From assembly GCA_949752795.1 (NCBI GenBank), contig OX457062.1, positions 88,091,777 through 88,155,776 of the forward strand: 64,000 bases of DNA, written 5' to 3'. This document shows positions 45,138 to 57,029 of this stretch, in pieces. Position 1 is the first letter of the stretch, and each line of letters starts with the position of its first letter. The stretch is from Hyperoodon ampullatus (lineage: Eukaryota; Chordata; Mammalia; Artiodactyla; Ziphiidae). The translations under genes and the position numbers were made by a program. The notes beneath the pieces are model-generated. The model ran no database searches. It saw nothing but the letters and a program-made list of their open reading frames with translations, and was not told where the DNA came from.

Positions 45138-45755
45138 ATGGATGCAGAAACAAGACACTTACATATGCTGTCTACAAGAGACCCTTTTCAACCTAGGGAC
45201 ACATACAGACTGAAAGTGAGGGGATGGGAAAAGATATTCTATGCAAATGGAAATCAAAAGAAAGCTGCAGTAGTAATTCTCATATCAGACAAAATAGACT
45301 TTAAAATAAAGACTATTACAAGAGACAAAGAAGGACACTACATAATGATCAAGGGATCAATCCAAGAAGAAGGTATAATGACTGTAAATATTTATGCACC
45401 TAACAGAGGAGCACCTCAATATATAAGGCAACTGCTAACAGCCATAAAAGGGGAAATCTACAGTAGCACAATAATAGTAGGGGATTTTAACACCCCATTT
45501 TTACCAAGGGACAGATCAACCAAAATGAAAATAAGTAAGGAAACACAAGCTTTAAATGAGACATTAAACAAGATGGGTTTAATTGATATTTGTAGGACAT
45601 TCCATACAAAAGCAACAGAATACACTTTCTTCTCAAGGGCTCATAGAACATTCTCCATGATAGATAATATATTGGGTCACAAATCAAGCCTTTGTAAATG
45701 TAATAAGATGTTATGGAGAAAAGGGAACCCTCTTGCACTGTTAGTGGGAATGTAA
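45138..45755 (+). pseudogene. L1 ORF2 endonuclease fragment, frame-shifted into the ORF2 tail
   Basis: A 205-residue frame. It holds DTYRLKVRGWEKIFYANGNQ, VVILISDKIDFKIKTITRD and GDFNTPFLPRDRSTKMK with the catalytic Asp-Asn, and reaches DNILGHKSS near residue 177. Then it crosses the deletion junction (about 45700-45715) into C-terminal ORF2 DNA read in a different frame ([13 protein letters not shown]) and stops. The first residues are out of frame relative to the consensus N-terminus. The reverse transcriptase (about 600 residues) is absent. Confidence 0.9.
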
Positions 45756-45756
45756 A

Positions 45757-46110
45757 TTGATGCAGCCACTATGGAGAACAGTATGGATGTTCCTTAAAAA
45801 ACTAAAAATAGAACTACCATATGCCACAGCAATCCCACTACTGGGCATATATCCTGAGAAAACCATAATTCAAAAGGACACATGTACCACAATGTTCATT
45901 GCAGCACAATTTACAATAGCCAAGACATGGAAGCAACCTAAGTGTCCATCAACAGATGAATGGATAAAGAAGATGTGGCACATATATACAATGGAATATT
46001 ACTCAGCCATAAAAAGAAATGAAATTGAGTTATTTGTAGTGAGGTGGATGGACCTAGAGTCTGTCATACAGAGTGAAATAAGTCAGAAAGAGAAAAATAC
46101 CATATGCTAA
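45757..46110 (+). pseudogene. L1 ORF2 C-terminal fragment
   Basis: A 117-residue frame in the normal ORF2 frame: [20 protein letters not shown] near residue 3, [33 protein letters not shown] and MEYYSAIKRNEIELFV. It ends at the usual ORF2 terminus, just before the 3' UTR. It lies directly after the deletion that removed the polymerase. Confidence 0.9.
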
Positions 46111-46639
46111 CACATATACATGGCATCTAAAAAAAATGGTTCTGATAAATGTAGGGGCAGGACAAGAATAAAGACACAGACTTAGAGAATGGACTTGAGG
46201 ACATGGGGAGGGGGAAGGCTAAGCTGGGACGAAGTCAGAGAGTAGCGCTGACATATATACACTAACAAATGTAAAATAGATAGCTAGTGGGAAGCAGCTG
46301 CATCTCATGGGGAGATCAGCTCTGTGCTTTGTGATCACCTAGAGGGGTGGGATAGGGAGGGTGTGAGGGAGATGCAAGAGGGAGGGGATATTGGTATATC
46401 TGTATACATATAGCTGATTCACTTTGTTATACAGCAGAAACTAACACAACATTGTAAAGCAATTATACTCCAATAAAGATGTTAAAAAAAAAGAAAGAAA
46501 GAAATTGTGCATAGAGTCCAAGAGATGGAGGAGGGGTGCTAATAGGGTCTATCAATCCAAAATGGTAGAATGAAATGTAGTTGGCAAACATTTGTTCATT
46601 TGTTTGTTTTCTCAGGGCAACTTCATTGAGAAGCAGCCA

Positions 46640-46905
46640 TGAGCCAAGCAGTGCACTACGTTCCAGAAACACTGGATCAAACGAGATATTTATTGCCCTT
46701 CATTGCCAGAAGCCCACAGTCCAGGGTGGAGACAGACATGTAAAAGAATGATTATAGTTGGGTGTCACAGGTGCTATGGTGAAATCATTTACACAAAGGT
46801 GCTGTAAGAGCAAAGAAGAAATGCACCTGTTTAAATCATACTCCAGGTTGGGGGCACGATTTCTGGAAGTGACGGTTGCATTGAATTGGGAGGATAAATC
46901 AGAGT
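46640..46905 (-). mobile_element. L2 3' end fossil
   Basis: 'Cagaagcccacagtccaggg', 'tggagacagacatgtaaaag', 'aggtgctatggtgaaatc' and 'gatttctggaagtgacggt' follow the reversed L2 3' end. Confidence 0.7.
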
Positions 46906-48060
46906 TTGCCTCACTGAGTTAGTTCAGGGTATGAAAAAACGTTCAGCCAGCCAACTCAGTAACTGAGGTTACACCTCCCCGTGCTAATATGTTTATGTGA
47001 GTGCTCTCTCTGGTAAAGGAGTTTAAGATTTTTAACAGAAACCTTTCCATATGAAGCATGGAGGAAAGTAACCAGGGCTTCAGAAGGTTTTAGAGGTTTT
47101 TAGCTTAGGAATTTTGCAAAGGCTCTTTGGGCTCCTGTGTCTGCCTCTTCTTCTCTGATCAGAGAAACTCCAGTTTTTTCTCTTTTGCATGCTGGTCATG
47201 CCTGTGAGAGTCCAATTCAAAATGAACTCTGTGGCCAAAAGTAGTCTGAGAACCATAGTATAATATTCAGGAAAACCCTGCCTTAATAGAGAAATCAGCC
47301 ATCTGTTTGAATATAAGTTTTCCTTTTCTCAGTTTCTGTCCAGGTCAGAGCTCTCAGGATTCTCCTTGACATCCCAGCTCTCTGCCCCCACCCCACTTCA
47401 AGTAACTTCACAGATGTACATCACAGCCTCACTCCATCAGAAAGCAGCTCTATGACCGTCCAACTTAGCGATACACTGTGGTGTTATGAATGACAAGAAA
47501 GTCATGGTTTACCCTTCCAGCAGAGCACATGTGTCCTGTTTAGCTGATAGTCAAAGTTTCACCTCCGAGAAGTAAAAACACAGCATTAGAAGCACTTTGA
47601 GGTTTTGTGGGGAAGGTGTTCTAAATGACACATTTAGCCACCTCTTCTGTCTGCACAGGTGGGCCCTAGCCGTGGCTCCAAGGGCAGAGGTGCACTGAAG
47701 TATCTTGAGGGTATCTGCTGCAGCAGGTGTAGGAAAGACTCAAGGTGAGGAGCCTCTGGTTCCTGCAGCTGCTGGTGGGTCCTGGAAGTCTTGAACATCT
47801 GTCTGATCAGGAAGTCACATGCCATTCAGCAAGAGGAAGTATTAGGGTGGGGGAAGAGGGAAGAGAGAAAGCAAGAACAGGGCAGAGGCCAAGAGAGGTG
47901 CTGGCGAAGAGTCATTCAGGAGGTTTCAGAACTTGTCACAATACCTAGAAAGGAAAGGAACAGAAAATGTAAGCTTACACTATTGTTTTTCAATGCTAGA
48001 ACACGAATCCCCATCCCACCCCAGAACAAGAGAAGTGTTAGAGAAACCGAGACAAGCAGA
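46906..48060. other. Unique sequence, nothing recognised
   Basis: About 1.15 kb. Short frames at 47634-48166 have no domain. Confidence 0.5.
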
Positions 48061-48087
48061 GAGAAAGAAAGAGAGAGAGAGAGAGAA
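48061..48087 (+). repeat. (GA)n microsatellite
   Basis: GAGAAAGAAA followed by an 8-unit GA run. Confidence 0.95.
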
Positions 48088-49270
48088 TAACTTCCCCCAG
48101 CAAATTGCTTTACTTAACAGTTTAGGTCAGTTTCAACTAGGTCACAGGGATGTATTTTCAGAATAAAGTCTTTAATCGGCTGATGGATATGAAAAAATAC
48201 ATTACTGTGGCAAAATGTAATAAATGTTAAAGGGAAAATGATGAGGGTAATATAACTACATTGATTTAACTAGGATGATATAGAGGAATTGTCTGGTTTA
48301 TAGGTTTCTAGATGTCTATTAGTGGCTCCGTATTAAGGAATAGGGCTGTTCTCTTGATATACTTAAGAGCTGTCAGTAATTCCTATTTCACAGTCCGCTG
48401 CTTCAATTCAGAAAGTGTGTTCCAGCCCTTGGTGACCCCATCCCAGAGGCACTGGAGGGTGACCAGCTGCCAAAGGTTTGCATTCAGGCAGCTATTGGGG
48501 AAGCAGCTGTATTATTCAAAGTTGGGCTGCATTTAAGAGGAGCCAGTCACTTCGGCCACTTCTCCCCCTGCCCTGCCACCTTGCAAGACTGCAGTGTCAT
48601 TTGTTTTAATCACTCCTGGCATTGGACTCATTATGTCCTGATCTTCTCTAGAGAGAGTAACCTCCTTGGTGGGTGGAAATGGTAATTGAGGACACTTAGG
48701 GAGCAGGCATCATGCCAGTGCCTGGGGCATATGTCCCCCAGAGAGAGGGCACCTTCTCAGGATAAAGCAAGAGACATGAGCTTCAGGTAGTTTGTCACTT
48801 TTCCACTATGATAATGTCACTGACCTATAAAAAGGACCCTATAGTTCCCCCATGGCCCACTGAACTGAACCCAGACTATTATCAGAAAAGGAAGAAAACT
48901 CATCATCTGGGGTCACTCTCTGGACAGCCCCCCCAACTATGCTGGACACTTTCTCTTGTTAACACATTTAATACCTGTATAAAAGCTTCTCAGGTAAGAT
49001 GGCAGCCGTGACTCTTCCTATCAGAGACCCAGCCTAATGATACATTTTACTGCTTGACACCTAAGTCTCTTTAAAGATATTTTTTTCTTATTTCTTCCAC
49101 TTAATGTGGCAAAGACCATCTGGCTGCTTTCCAAGTGTCTGGATAAGGATAAATTGCTAGAAGGGTCTAGATTGGGCTCTACAGCCTCAGGCTCTGTGTC
49201 CTCGGCCCAGGCACACACCCTCTCTGGGCTCCAGTGACATTCTTGGCAAAAGTGAGAATGTTGGACTAAG
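48088..49270. other. Unique sequence, nothing recognised
   Basis: About 1.2 kb of ordinary composition. No repeat or gene seen. Confidence 0.5.
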
Positions 49271-49271
49271 G

Positions 49272-49463
49272 CAGTCGTTCTCCACCAGGAGCACACCTGG
49301 AGTTTTTTTTAAGTGTCAGGACTGTCGAGGAGTGGGTGCTAGTGGTGTCTACTGGGCAGAGACCAGGGGTGCTGTGAAACATCTTACAATGAACAAGACA
49401 GTGTCCCCAACAACCATGATCTTTCCAGCCCAGAATGTCAGTAGTGCCGAGGTTGAGAGACCT
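49272..49463 (+). mobile_element. MER20 hAT-Charlie element
   Basis: Starts near GCAGTCGTTCTCCACCAGG and ends 'gtgccgaggttgagagacc'. Internal 'ggtgctagtggtgtctactgg', 'gaccaggggtgctgtgaaac', 'atcttacaatgaacaagaca' and 'cagcccagaatgtcagtag' match the MER20 order closely. Full length of about 190 bp is kept. Confidence 0.9.
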
Positions 49464-49599
49464 AAGCCAGAGTCATCACAACTGGCTTTTCCAGTCCTCT
49501 CTCTGACCTGTATCAACTACTGCTTTCTCTATGTTGCCCATGGTCTTGCCCATCTGAATTACATCTGCCCCTATTTCATCCCAAGACATGTGATCTTTT

Positions 49600-49745
49600 C
49601 CCATCTCTCCAACTTTGCTAATGCTGTTCCCTAAACCTAAAATGCCATTTGTCCTCATCCCTGCTGTTGCAGTACTGGCCATCCATCAAGCCCCTTCTCA
49701 GATGAAAGGGAGTTCTCCTTCCTCTCCCAAGTGTGAATCAGGCTC
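49600..49745 (+). mobile_element. L2 fragment
   Basis: 'Aactttgctaatgctgttcc', 'taaacctaaaatgccatttg' and 'agccccttctcagatgaaag' parallel the L2 'catgctgttccctctgcctgg' region. Confidence 0.55.
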
Positions 49746-49849
49746 ACCCTGCCTCAGCATCAAAGATACTGAAACATTTTTTGATCTTTGACCTCAAACA
49801 AGTTAGTTTTCCAACTTTTATCTGTTGTTCAAGGTCTTCTTTTAATATT

Positions 49850-50135
49850 AATGGTGGCTATCATTTATTAAATGCCTATTATCTGCATGACACTGTATTT
49901 TTTGAAATTTATTTTTAAAGGTATATCATTTCATCTGCACACAGCCCTGTAAGATGAATAGTCTCCCCATTGTGCAGATGAGGAACTAAAGCTCAGAGAT
50001 ATGTAATTTGTTTGAGGCGTTTGAGTCCTTAGACACATTGTTTAATATTTAGTGTCATAAAGCGGCCAATCCTGCATTCAAAACCAGATATGCCTGACTC
50101 CAAACCTGTGAAAATTCTTTCCACTATGTAGCAGA
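49850..50135 (-). mobile_element. MIR SINE with a small interruption
   Basis: Reversed MIR: 'tggctatcatttattaaatgc', 'ccattgtgcagatgaggaac', 'taaagctcagagatatgtaa' and a final 'tctttccactatgta'. About 60 bases around 50020-50080 do not fit and may be an insertion or decayed. Confidence 0.8.
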
Positions 50136-50434
50136 TACTCTTACCTACCTGTCAACTGCTTAAATTAAGCCAGCATCTAAAATTGTTGCTAGGGGCAACT
50201 GAGTAAATCTTGTTAGATGGGTAATCTCAGTATGCTAGGCAAATCAGTCCAGTAGCTGCAAACCCGAGAGGTGGATTTGGCGGCTGCGAAAAAGACTATT
50301 CAAGCCTTTTCCTGTAGGGAAAAGTCAGAGAAAATTCTTCTGTGATTACAGCAAACTAATCGTAGGTGTTACCAAGTAGCTTTTAGCAGAAAAAAAAAGA
50401 CTAGTCAGTGATGGAGGACGCTTTGCATATCACT

Positions 50435-50875
50435 CATCTATTGCTGCATGAACAATTACCTTAACATTTTTGCATCACCATCTCTGAGCATCAGGAATTT
50501 GGGAGCAGCTTTAAAGGGCACTTCTGGCTCTTTCATGAGGTTTCAGTCACCCATATGTTTGATGGGGCTGCAGGGTTTATTTGCAAGGTGGCTCATTCAC
50601 ACGACTGGGGCAGGGTCACCAGGAATAGGAAGGCTCGCTCTTTGCCATGTGGATCTTTCCAGAGTGCTGTGCTGCTGTCCCCATTAGTCCAGAATGTAAT
50701 CTAGAGAGAGCAATGCAGAAGCCAGGATAGCTTGTCTGACTTGCCTTGGAAGTCCCACACCATCATCTCCACACTATACTCTCGATTGAAAAGACTAGCC
50801 CTATTCAGTGTGGGAGTGGGATACCCAAGGGCACAGGGTCATCGTGGTCACATTATGTCACAATTATTTTAAAAC
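50435..50875 (+). repeat. Old interspersed repeat, family not named
   Basis: It opens 'atctattgctgcatgaacaat', which resembles the start of a common placental repeat ('attgctgcataacaaattacc'). It keeps 'gggctgcag', 'ggtggctcattcacacgact', 'ctttgccatgtggatctttc' and a tail 'tcagtgtgggagtgggatac', in the order expected. I cannot assign class or name with confidence; an LTR is possible. Confidence 0.45.
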
Positions 50876-51871
50876 CAAAAACGTTCACAGAAAAATTTCC
50901 CTAGGCTGCCATCCCTATACGGGGTCTCAAGAACACACTGCTATATGAGAGTTTGTTGCCAGGCTAGTTCAGTCTGGGGTATTTGGGAGTCAGGATAAGA
51001 TTCAGAGTAAGATGCAAAGATTACGTTCTGTATCAGTTCTAGAATATAGGGGTGTAGTTTCAGGGAGCTGAAGGATTGCGAGGTCAGAAAGTCCCTAGGG
51101 CACTCAAAATGACCAGGCTAAGTAAGCAAAGAGATTACACATAGAAAACAAACAAAAAAAAAGGGAACAACCAGCAAAAGACTAACAAATTTTGCATTAT
51201 TACTTTCCTTTCCCCCCCCCCCTTCTAGAGACTTCCAAGAATGTTTTGGTGATTTGTGCCTTTGATAGAGAAAGGGCTTTAAAGCAGACAAAAGCTAGTG
51301 GTCAGCCAGCAGCTTCCCACAAAACAGAAAGCAAGAGGATTACCACTTAAGAAGTCAGAATGGGGAGGCCAAAACTAGCAGGGAGGTAGTGGCTCCGTTG
51401 AAAAGAGTAAGGAGAGAGATACTTGTCCCTTGTAAGACTTAATATATCAATATGTCATGGAGACCCATAAAAGTTGGGAACTTGAAGCCAAAAGTATATG
51501 CATCATCAGTTTCACATGCCCACTATGAAAAAGAGGTAGTGTCTCAGCGTCTGTGTGACATGACCAAGACCACCAGCAAGTTCTTTTATTGATAGAGAGC
51601 CAATGTAATGGGATACCAATATTATATTTAACGCATATACTATATAGTATTTTCTCTCAAGTTTCTTAGTACAACTTTCTATTCGAAGTACTTTTCTCAC
51701 ATTTCAAATGTCCCAAGTATCCTTGTTAAGGATAACATGTTACTTGTAATATCCCATAAACTTATTATCATGGGGGGATCAGGGGGTAAATGAACCTGAA
51801 TGAAAGTTTTATAGTTACCATATAAGACAAACATTAGTGTTATTCGTAATAATAGCCATCTGAGTAATAAA
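50876..51871. other. Unique sequence, nothing recognised
   Basis: About 1 kb. A run of 12 C's lies at 51213-51224 and a run of A's at 51152-51161. No gene seen. Confidence 0.5.
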
Positions 51872-51881
51872 AGTCAAATAA

Positions 51882-52189
51882 GGGGCTTCCCTGGTGGCAC
51901 AGTGGTTGAGAATCTGCCTGCCAATGCACGGGACACGGGTTCGAGCCCTGGTCTGGGAGGATCCCACATGCCGTGGAGCAACTAGGCCTGTGAGCCACAG
52001 CTACTGAGTGTGCGTGTCTGGAGCCTGTGCTCCGCAAGGGGGGGCCGCAACAGTGAGAGGCCCACGCACCGCGATGAAGAGTGGCCACCCCTCACCGCAA
52101 CTAGAGAAAGCCCTCGCACAGAAACGAAGACCCAACACAGCCAAAAATAATAAATTAAATTTAAATTTTAAAAAATGTGCAAAAAAAAT
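51882..52189 (+). mobile_element. CHR-2 type SINE, long form
   Basis: Starts GGGGCTTCCCTGGTGGCAC. The tRNA-like head has an intact B-box-like GGTTCGAGCC. After 'gtgagaggcccacgcaccgcg' it continues with the region 'caactagagaaagccctcgc', 'cagaaacgaagacccaacac' and an A-rich tail; the deletion-form copies lack this. A 9-bp target repeat, GTCAAATAA, is at 51873-51881 and 52190-52198. It lies just left of a MIR. Confidence 0.94.
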
Positions 52190-52234
52190 GTCAAATAAAG
52201 GTGGGATAACCTCATCAATATTTGCAGCTGTATA

Positions 52235-52450
52235 GCCAGTATGCCTGAGATAAACATAATTCTATCACTTACTAGCTTTGCAACTTATTCATAGTATTTC
52301 ATGTATTTGTGCCTTGGTTTCTTTATCCAAATATCATAATATTAACAGTGCCTACTTCACAGGGTTATCGAGATCTTTGAATGAGCAACCATTCGGAAAG
52401 TGCTTTGACAGATGCCAGGCAAATACCATGTTAGTTATCATTGGCTCAGA
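52235..52450 (+). mobile_element. MIR SINE fossil
   Basis: 'Tctatcacttactagctttgc', 'gtgccttggtttctttatcc', 'ctacttcacagggttatcga' and 'gtgctttgacagatgccagg'. Confidence 0.85.
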
Positions 52451-53570
52451 GTTTAGGGCACGTTAGTCACAAAGTATTGTCTATCTTGACATTTGTTTTA
52501 GTTTCACTTTTAACAAAATATTTAAATAATTTGGAGAAATGGATATTTTAGCATAGATGTGTTGGACTAGAGCAGCCAACTTATATTTCGTGAAAAATAT
52601 GCATTGTAGAGTTTGGGCCACATTGAAGTTGCACGCTATAGCTCCCTGGTGGCAACATGACTAAATTGCAGCTTTCCAGAAGAGGCATCATCTCCTTTTA
52701 GGTTGAAACTACAAAAAACAATCATGGGGTGACACATCTATATGAATCCTATTGGTCATTGTCCAAACTGCATAATTCTATAAGAAACAGAAAAACTAAA
52801 TGCATCATTTTCTGGGCCTCTTTTAACAATCTGAAGTGGTTGGTAATGAATTGAGCTTATCTAATATTGCTATTGGCCTGGCTCTTCTGTGTTCAGATAG
52901 ATCAGGCTATGCCCACTAAAGCCCATCATCCTAGGTCTTTCCAAAATAAACTAGGCCCATGTATCTGTCAGGAACAGGGTATTTGGTGTCACTTGTAAAA
53001 ATCACACGAAAAGCTTTTCTTATTTCTTTTCAATGTCTTTAGCAGATTAAGAGTTACAATATAGAAAACAGGGAGTTATAATACAACACTCTGCACAGCT
53101 TGTGTTTCCAGCCAGTCCCAAGCCTCAGTATTAATAGATTTTCCACTCCAAGTGTTCTTACTTGAGTGGCTGCAAGTTACACTGATGAAAGGAAAGTAGC
53201 AATTACTACTCAAACATGTTCTTGTGGACAGCTATTTGTCTTCAAGCCATTTTTCTTTTTTTCTTTCTTTTTTTTTAGATTCTTAGTTGTCATTTACTTC
53301 TATCTTGCTAGAGAGTGAAGTGATACTGAATAAATATGTTGACAACAAAAGAAAGAGTGCCTACAGTTTGGAAGATGTTTTCCTCTACCGACCAACTCAG
53401 ATCAAAACCGTATTCTTCAAGGTACTCCTTTGACCACTCTCAGGACTGTTTCCAAGCCCTGACACTTCTCCCTAAACCATGGAAGAGGAATCCCCTATCT
53501 TTTACTTAACAATATCCAAACAGATAAACCCAGTATCTCCAGGCTCATCTGTGATTATCTTACTCCTCAA
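52451..53570. other. Unique sequence, nothing recognised
   Basis: About 1.1 kb. A T-rich tract ending in AG at 53250-53279 resembles a splice acceptor but no exon follows that I can support. Confidence 0.5.
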
Positions 53571-53571
53571 G

Positions 53572-53745
53572 GCAATGATTTTTAACTGAGATACACAGTA
53601 AGATCACCTGAGTTTTTGCAAAACACCCATTCCTAAGCCCCTGCCCTGCACCCGCAAAGACACACTAACTCAGAAATTCCAAGTGTATGGCCCAGGAACA
53701 TGCATTTTATAAAAAGTCTCTTGGAGCTCCAGATGCACAGCCCTC
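53572..53745. mobile_element. MER5-group hAT-Charlie element
   Basis: 'Gatttttaactgagatacac', 'agtaagatcacctgagtttt', 'gacacactaactcagaaatt' and 'cttggagctccagatgcaca' follow the MER5 order. Both ends are worn. Confidence 0.65.
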
Positions 53746-54162
53746 CTTACTCCTTACAGAATAATGATGCTCCATGTTGCTCTAGGGAAAGAGCCTTGTC
53801 CCCCAAGGCCCTGGAGCAGACAGCAGGGCTTGCTCTGCTCACCTACTGTATCTGTGCTCATTGCTATGTGTCCACATCTGAGCAGATGTAAACTCACCTA
53901 AGCCTTCTGTTTCTTATCTTTTCTTCCAATCCTTCTCTTCTTTCCTCCCCAAACCAAAGTAGCAGACAAGTTACACTTCTCAGGACATAGGCAGAATTGG
54001 CAATTGGAAAATTGTGTTCCAAAATGAAAGATGTAAATCACGTGACCAGTGTAAAAGGTATATGAAAAGGTTAAGGGGACACAGCTCCAGAAACAGAATA
54101 ACAAGGCTGGAAACTCTTTTTAAAAAGATCTGACACAAGATTTCCAAGCCATATTTTGTCAT
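53746..54162. other. Unique sequence, nothing recognised
   Basis: About 420 bp. Short frames on the minus strand at 53898-54280 have no domain. Confidence 0.5.
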
Positions 54163-54163
54163 A

Positions 54164-55465
54164 GCAACGATTCACAAAGTGTGGTCTGTAGACCCCTGGG
54201 GGTACTTGAGACCTTCTCAGGAGATCAGGAGACCAAAAGTATTTTTGTAAAAGTCTGAAGACATTATTTGCCTTATTCACTCCATTGACATTTGTACCAA
54301 TAGGCCAAAAGCAATGCTGGCACTAAACTGTATCAGTAGTCGTTGTATTCTTCCCTATCATACATACACATTCAGTAAGTAAAAAAAAAAAAAAAAAAAA
54401 AAAAAGCCAGTTTCAGATAAGAATGATCTTAAAGAAGTAGTAAAAATTATTAATTTTATTAAATCTTGATCTTTCATTACAACTCTTTTTAATGTTTTAA
54501 TGTTTTATTTGACCAAAGGGGAAGTACACACAAAGCACTTCTGTTGCATAACCAAAGAATGATGGGTTTTTTTGAGGAAGTGTGATTGTGTTGTTTGTGT
54601 TGTGAGCCAAACTAGCTGCTTTTTTCGTGAAATACCATTTTTTTCTTGAAAGAATGATGGGCAGACAAATTATAGTTGTTCAAACTTGGATATTCTGGCA
54701 GACTTTTTTTTAATTAATAAAGTGAGCTCGTCATTTCAAGGAGAACAACTGGCAGTATTTGTTGCCAAAGATAAAATCGAAGCATTCCAAAGAAAATAGA
54801 ACTTTGGAAAACTTTCAACAGGAGCTTGACATATACCCAATACTAATGAATGTAACTTTTTTGATGTTTGAAGACCTACATTAGTCAGCAATGAGCAGTG
54901 CATGATGTTATTAAATCAGGCATGGGTAAAAAATGTATTCAAAGTGCAAGACAGACCCATGGATTTTAGTGTAACATTATAAAATATTCATCGATATGGT
55001 TTCAGATCCCACATTGCAACTAACTTTTAAGAAATAACACTTATTGAATTCTGATGTTACATCAAAGAAAAATATCCACAATTATACAAAAAGCTATTAA
55101 AATATTCCTCCCTTTTCCAACTACATATTTTGTGATTTAACGTTAAAGCCAATAGGAAAATCCTGTTGTGTTCTATTAAGCCTCGTATTAATGCGATTTG
55201 AAAATATATAATAAAACCCCACTCTTCTCCCTATTGTTTTTGTGCTGAAAACATAAAATCATTTTTCATAAAGATTTATGTTTTTATGTATTACATTTAG
55301 TATTATTATTTTTAAGTAAATTAAAGATACTCTTTTTAAATTAGGATTTTAAATATTACTGTGAACATAGATATAGATTAACCACATAAACAAAATCTCT
55401 TCAATACCTGAATATTTTTTATGAATGTAAAGGGATTCTGAGATCAAAAAGTTTGAGAAACACCA
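54164..55465 (+). mobile_element. hAT-Charlie transposon with transposase remnant
   Basis: The left end 'gattcacaaagtgtggtctgtagacccc' and the right end '...gatcaaaaagtttgagaaacac' match the Charlie termini CAGTGGTTCTCAAAGTGTGG and AAAGTTTGAGAACCACTG. The interior reads in the order of a Charlie transposase C-terminus, then its 3' region ('ctattaagcctcgtattaatg', 'ccactcttctccctattgtt'). Length is 1.3 kb, so much of the front of the transposase is missing. A run of 25 A's at 54381-54405 sits inside; it may be the tail of an unrecognised retroposed fragment. Confidence 0.85.
54648..55130 (+). pseudogene. Charlie-family hAT transposase C-terminal remnant
   Basis: Decayed coding words appear in the expected order: 'ttatagttgttcaaacttgg' (54670), 'ggagaacaactggcagtatt' (54740), 'gccaaagataaaatcgaagc' (54764), 'gcatgatgttattaaatcag' (54901), 'gatatggtttcagatcccac' (54993) and the LPFPTTY-encoding stretch at 55108-55127. 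The last is the start of the hAT dimerisation segment. Deletions and stops break the frame. Domesticated relatives of Charlie transposases exist in mammals (ZBED5, SCAND3/ZBED9, FAM200 proteins), but nothing here suggests a working gene. Confidence 0.75.
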
Positions 55466-57018
55466 TACTATGTAGTTGGAAAATATCTAAATTTCCTGCT
55501 GGAAATCTTGAATATAAGATGCTGAGAAGAATGGAAAGAAAGAAATGAGCTTCACCTATTTGTACTGAGGAGTGAAACTAGGGAGAAAGAAAGTTGGCAG
55601 GGGATACAATTTGACTAGGAAGTTCTCAGACTGTGAACTGGGAAAAAAGCACTAATATGTGTCAGTATCCATCTGGTCTTTCAATGGTTCCACAACACCA
55701 CACCAGACAGCAAAGGGTCTGTGAACACTTCCAAGGAGGCAGGGAATCATAACACTTGAAAGAACTTCTACCCTTGGAGATGTGACTATTAATAAATCAT
55801 TTCCCCAAATTTATTTCCTTATGACTTGTTCATAACAGTCTGAGTCTTTCCTCTTGAGACCACACAAAATAAAAAATTTAAAAAAAGAATATTTCTCATA
55901 TTAGCTTTACAAATATTTAAAGAGGAGCTCGCACATGACATTTCAGACATGGAACAGAGCTGTCATCTCCCTTCTCCTAAGATTTCATTAGAATTTTTGG
56001 GCAGACACATCAGCCATTTTATTCATTTTGCACTTTGGATGTCAGTTATCTCTAAGTTTCCTTTTATTGCTATTTATTTGTTTCTCGTGTTCCTATTAAA
56101 CCTTATCTCCATCCATCATGAATAAGTGAGATTAGATTTTTGTACTGAATTTAATGACCTTATACTCACCATCTATTAAGCATTATCTTCTTAGAATTGA
56201 CACCACAGTATCACTATTTAAATCTCTTTGTATTCCAATTTTATCCATTCAACACATCACCTAACTTTCCAACCTGAAGCATCTACAGATTGAATGTTTA
56301 TCCAAGATAAAATATTTAACAGGATAAGACCCTTTAATACTCTGCTAAAACCTTCCTCCTGTATGAGTTCAGCCTGAGCATACAAAATTCTAGATAAACA
56401 GTCTATGGCATTTCTAGATTCACCAAAGAAAATTTCTTATTTTTGAAAATCGCAAACACATATGCTAACTGCCTATTTTCCAGCATTCCTCCTATTCTCC
56501 AGGATTCCTTGACGATTTCCAATCATGGTTACAGAAGTTAGAACCTCCTTTCCATAAATCACTCCTTTGTTTAGGATATAAGGTAGGCACAAGCTCTCTT
56601 GAAATCATTAGGGCCACCATTTTCAGCACAGAGATCAATCTTTTTCATGGAGAAGAGATAATCTGATAATTAAAAGAGCTGTGAAGTTCTGTCTGTCTCG
56701 GACATAACAGCATTTAAGGTCCAAGCAGTGGGCCTGCTCTTGTTTCCATATTTTTATCTCCAAAAAGATGCCATTAGCCCTGGTTCGTTTTGCAATTTAG
56801 CCAGTTGAGAGCTGAGGTATGCCGACTCTTTCTATCTATCATTAGTATTTTATTTATTTCCATCATTTGTTCAGACAACTCCCTCCCTGTGCAGCAGCAA
56901 TGAAAACAGCAGGTGCCTCTTTTTTTCACTTTAACAGAATTGCTTGTAATTTCATCTTGCATCTCAGGCTTGTGTCTATGGTTCATCTAAATGGTTTGAT
57001 AGCTTCTTTCTTAACAAC
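55466..57018. other. Unique sequence, nothing recognised
   Basis: About 1.55 kb, AT-rich. No repeat or gene seen. The frames at 56774-57205 overlap the next SINE. Confidence 0.5.
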
Positions 57019-57029
57019 TAGAATACTCT

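Larger units (their letters stand above)
42149..46490 (+). mobile_element. L1 with 5' UTR and ORF1 but most of ORF2 deleted
   Basis: Begins at GGGGACCTTCAAGATGGAGG. It has a long 5' UTR (to about 44150) with a GC-rich part (42380-43140) and an AT run at 43500-43580. A decayed ORF1 is at about 44200-44985, and the ORF2 endonuclease from about 45080. Near 45710 the sequence jumps from the end of the endonuclease to the ORF2 C-terminus, removing the reverse transcriptase. The 3' UTR (46110-46480) ends 'ctccaataaagatgtt' plus an A-rich (AAAG)n tail. A possible 9-bp target repeat with one mismatch (GAAATGGTG at 42140, GAAATTGTG at 46501) flanks it. A full element would be about 6-7 kb. Confidence 0.9.

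Noticed and set aside
53250..53279. Polypyrimidine tract ending in AG, like a splice acceptor
   Set aside because: No credible coding or conserved exon follows, and similar tracts are common in T-rich sequence.
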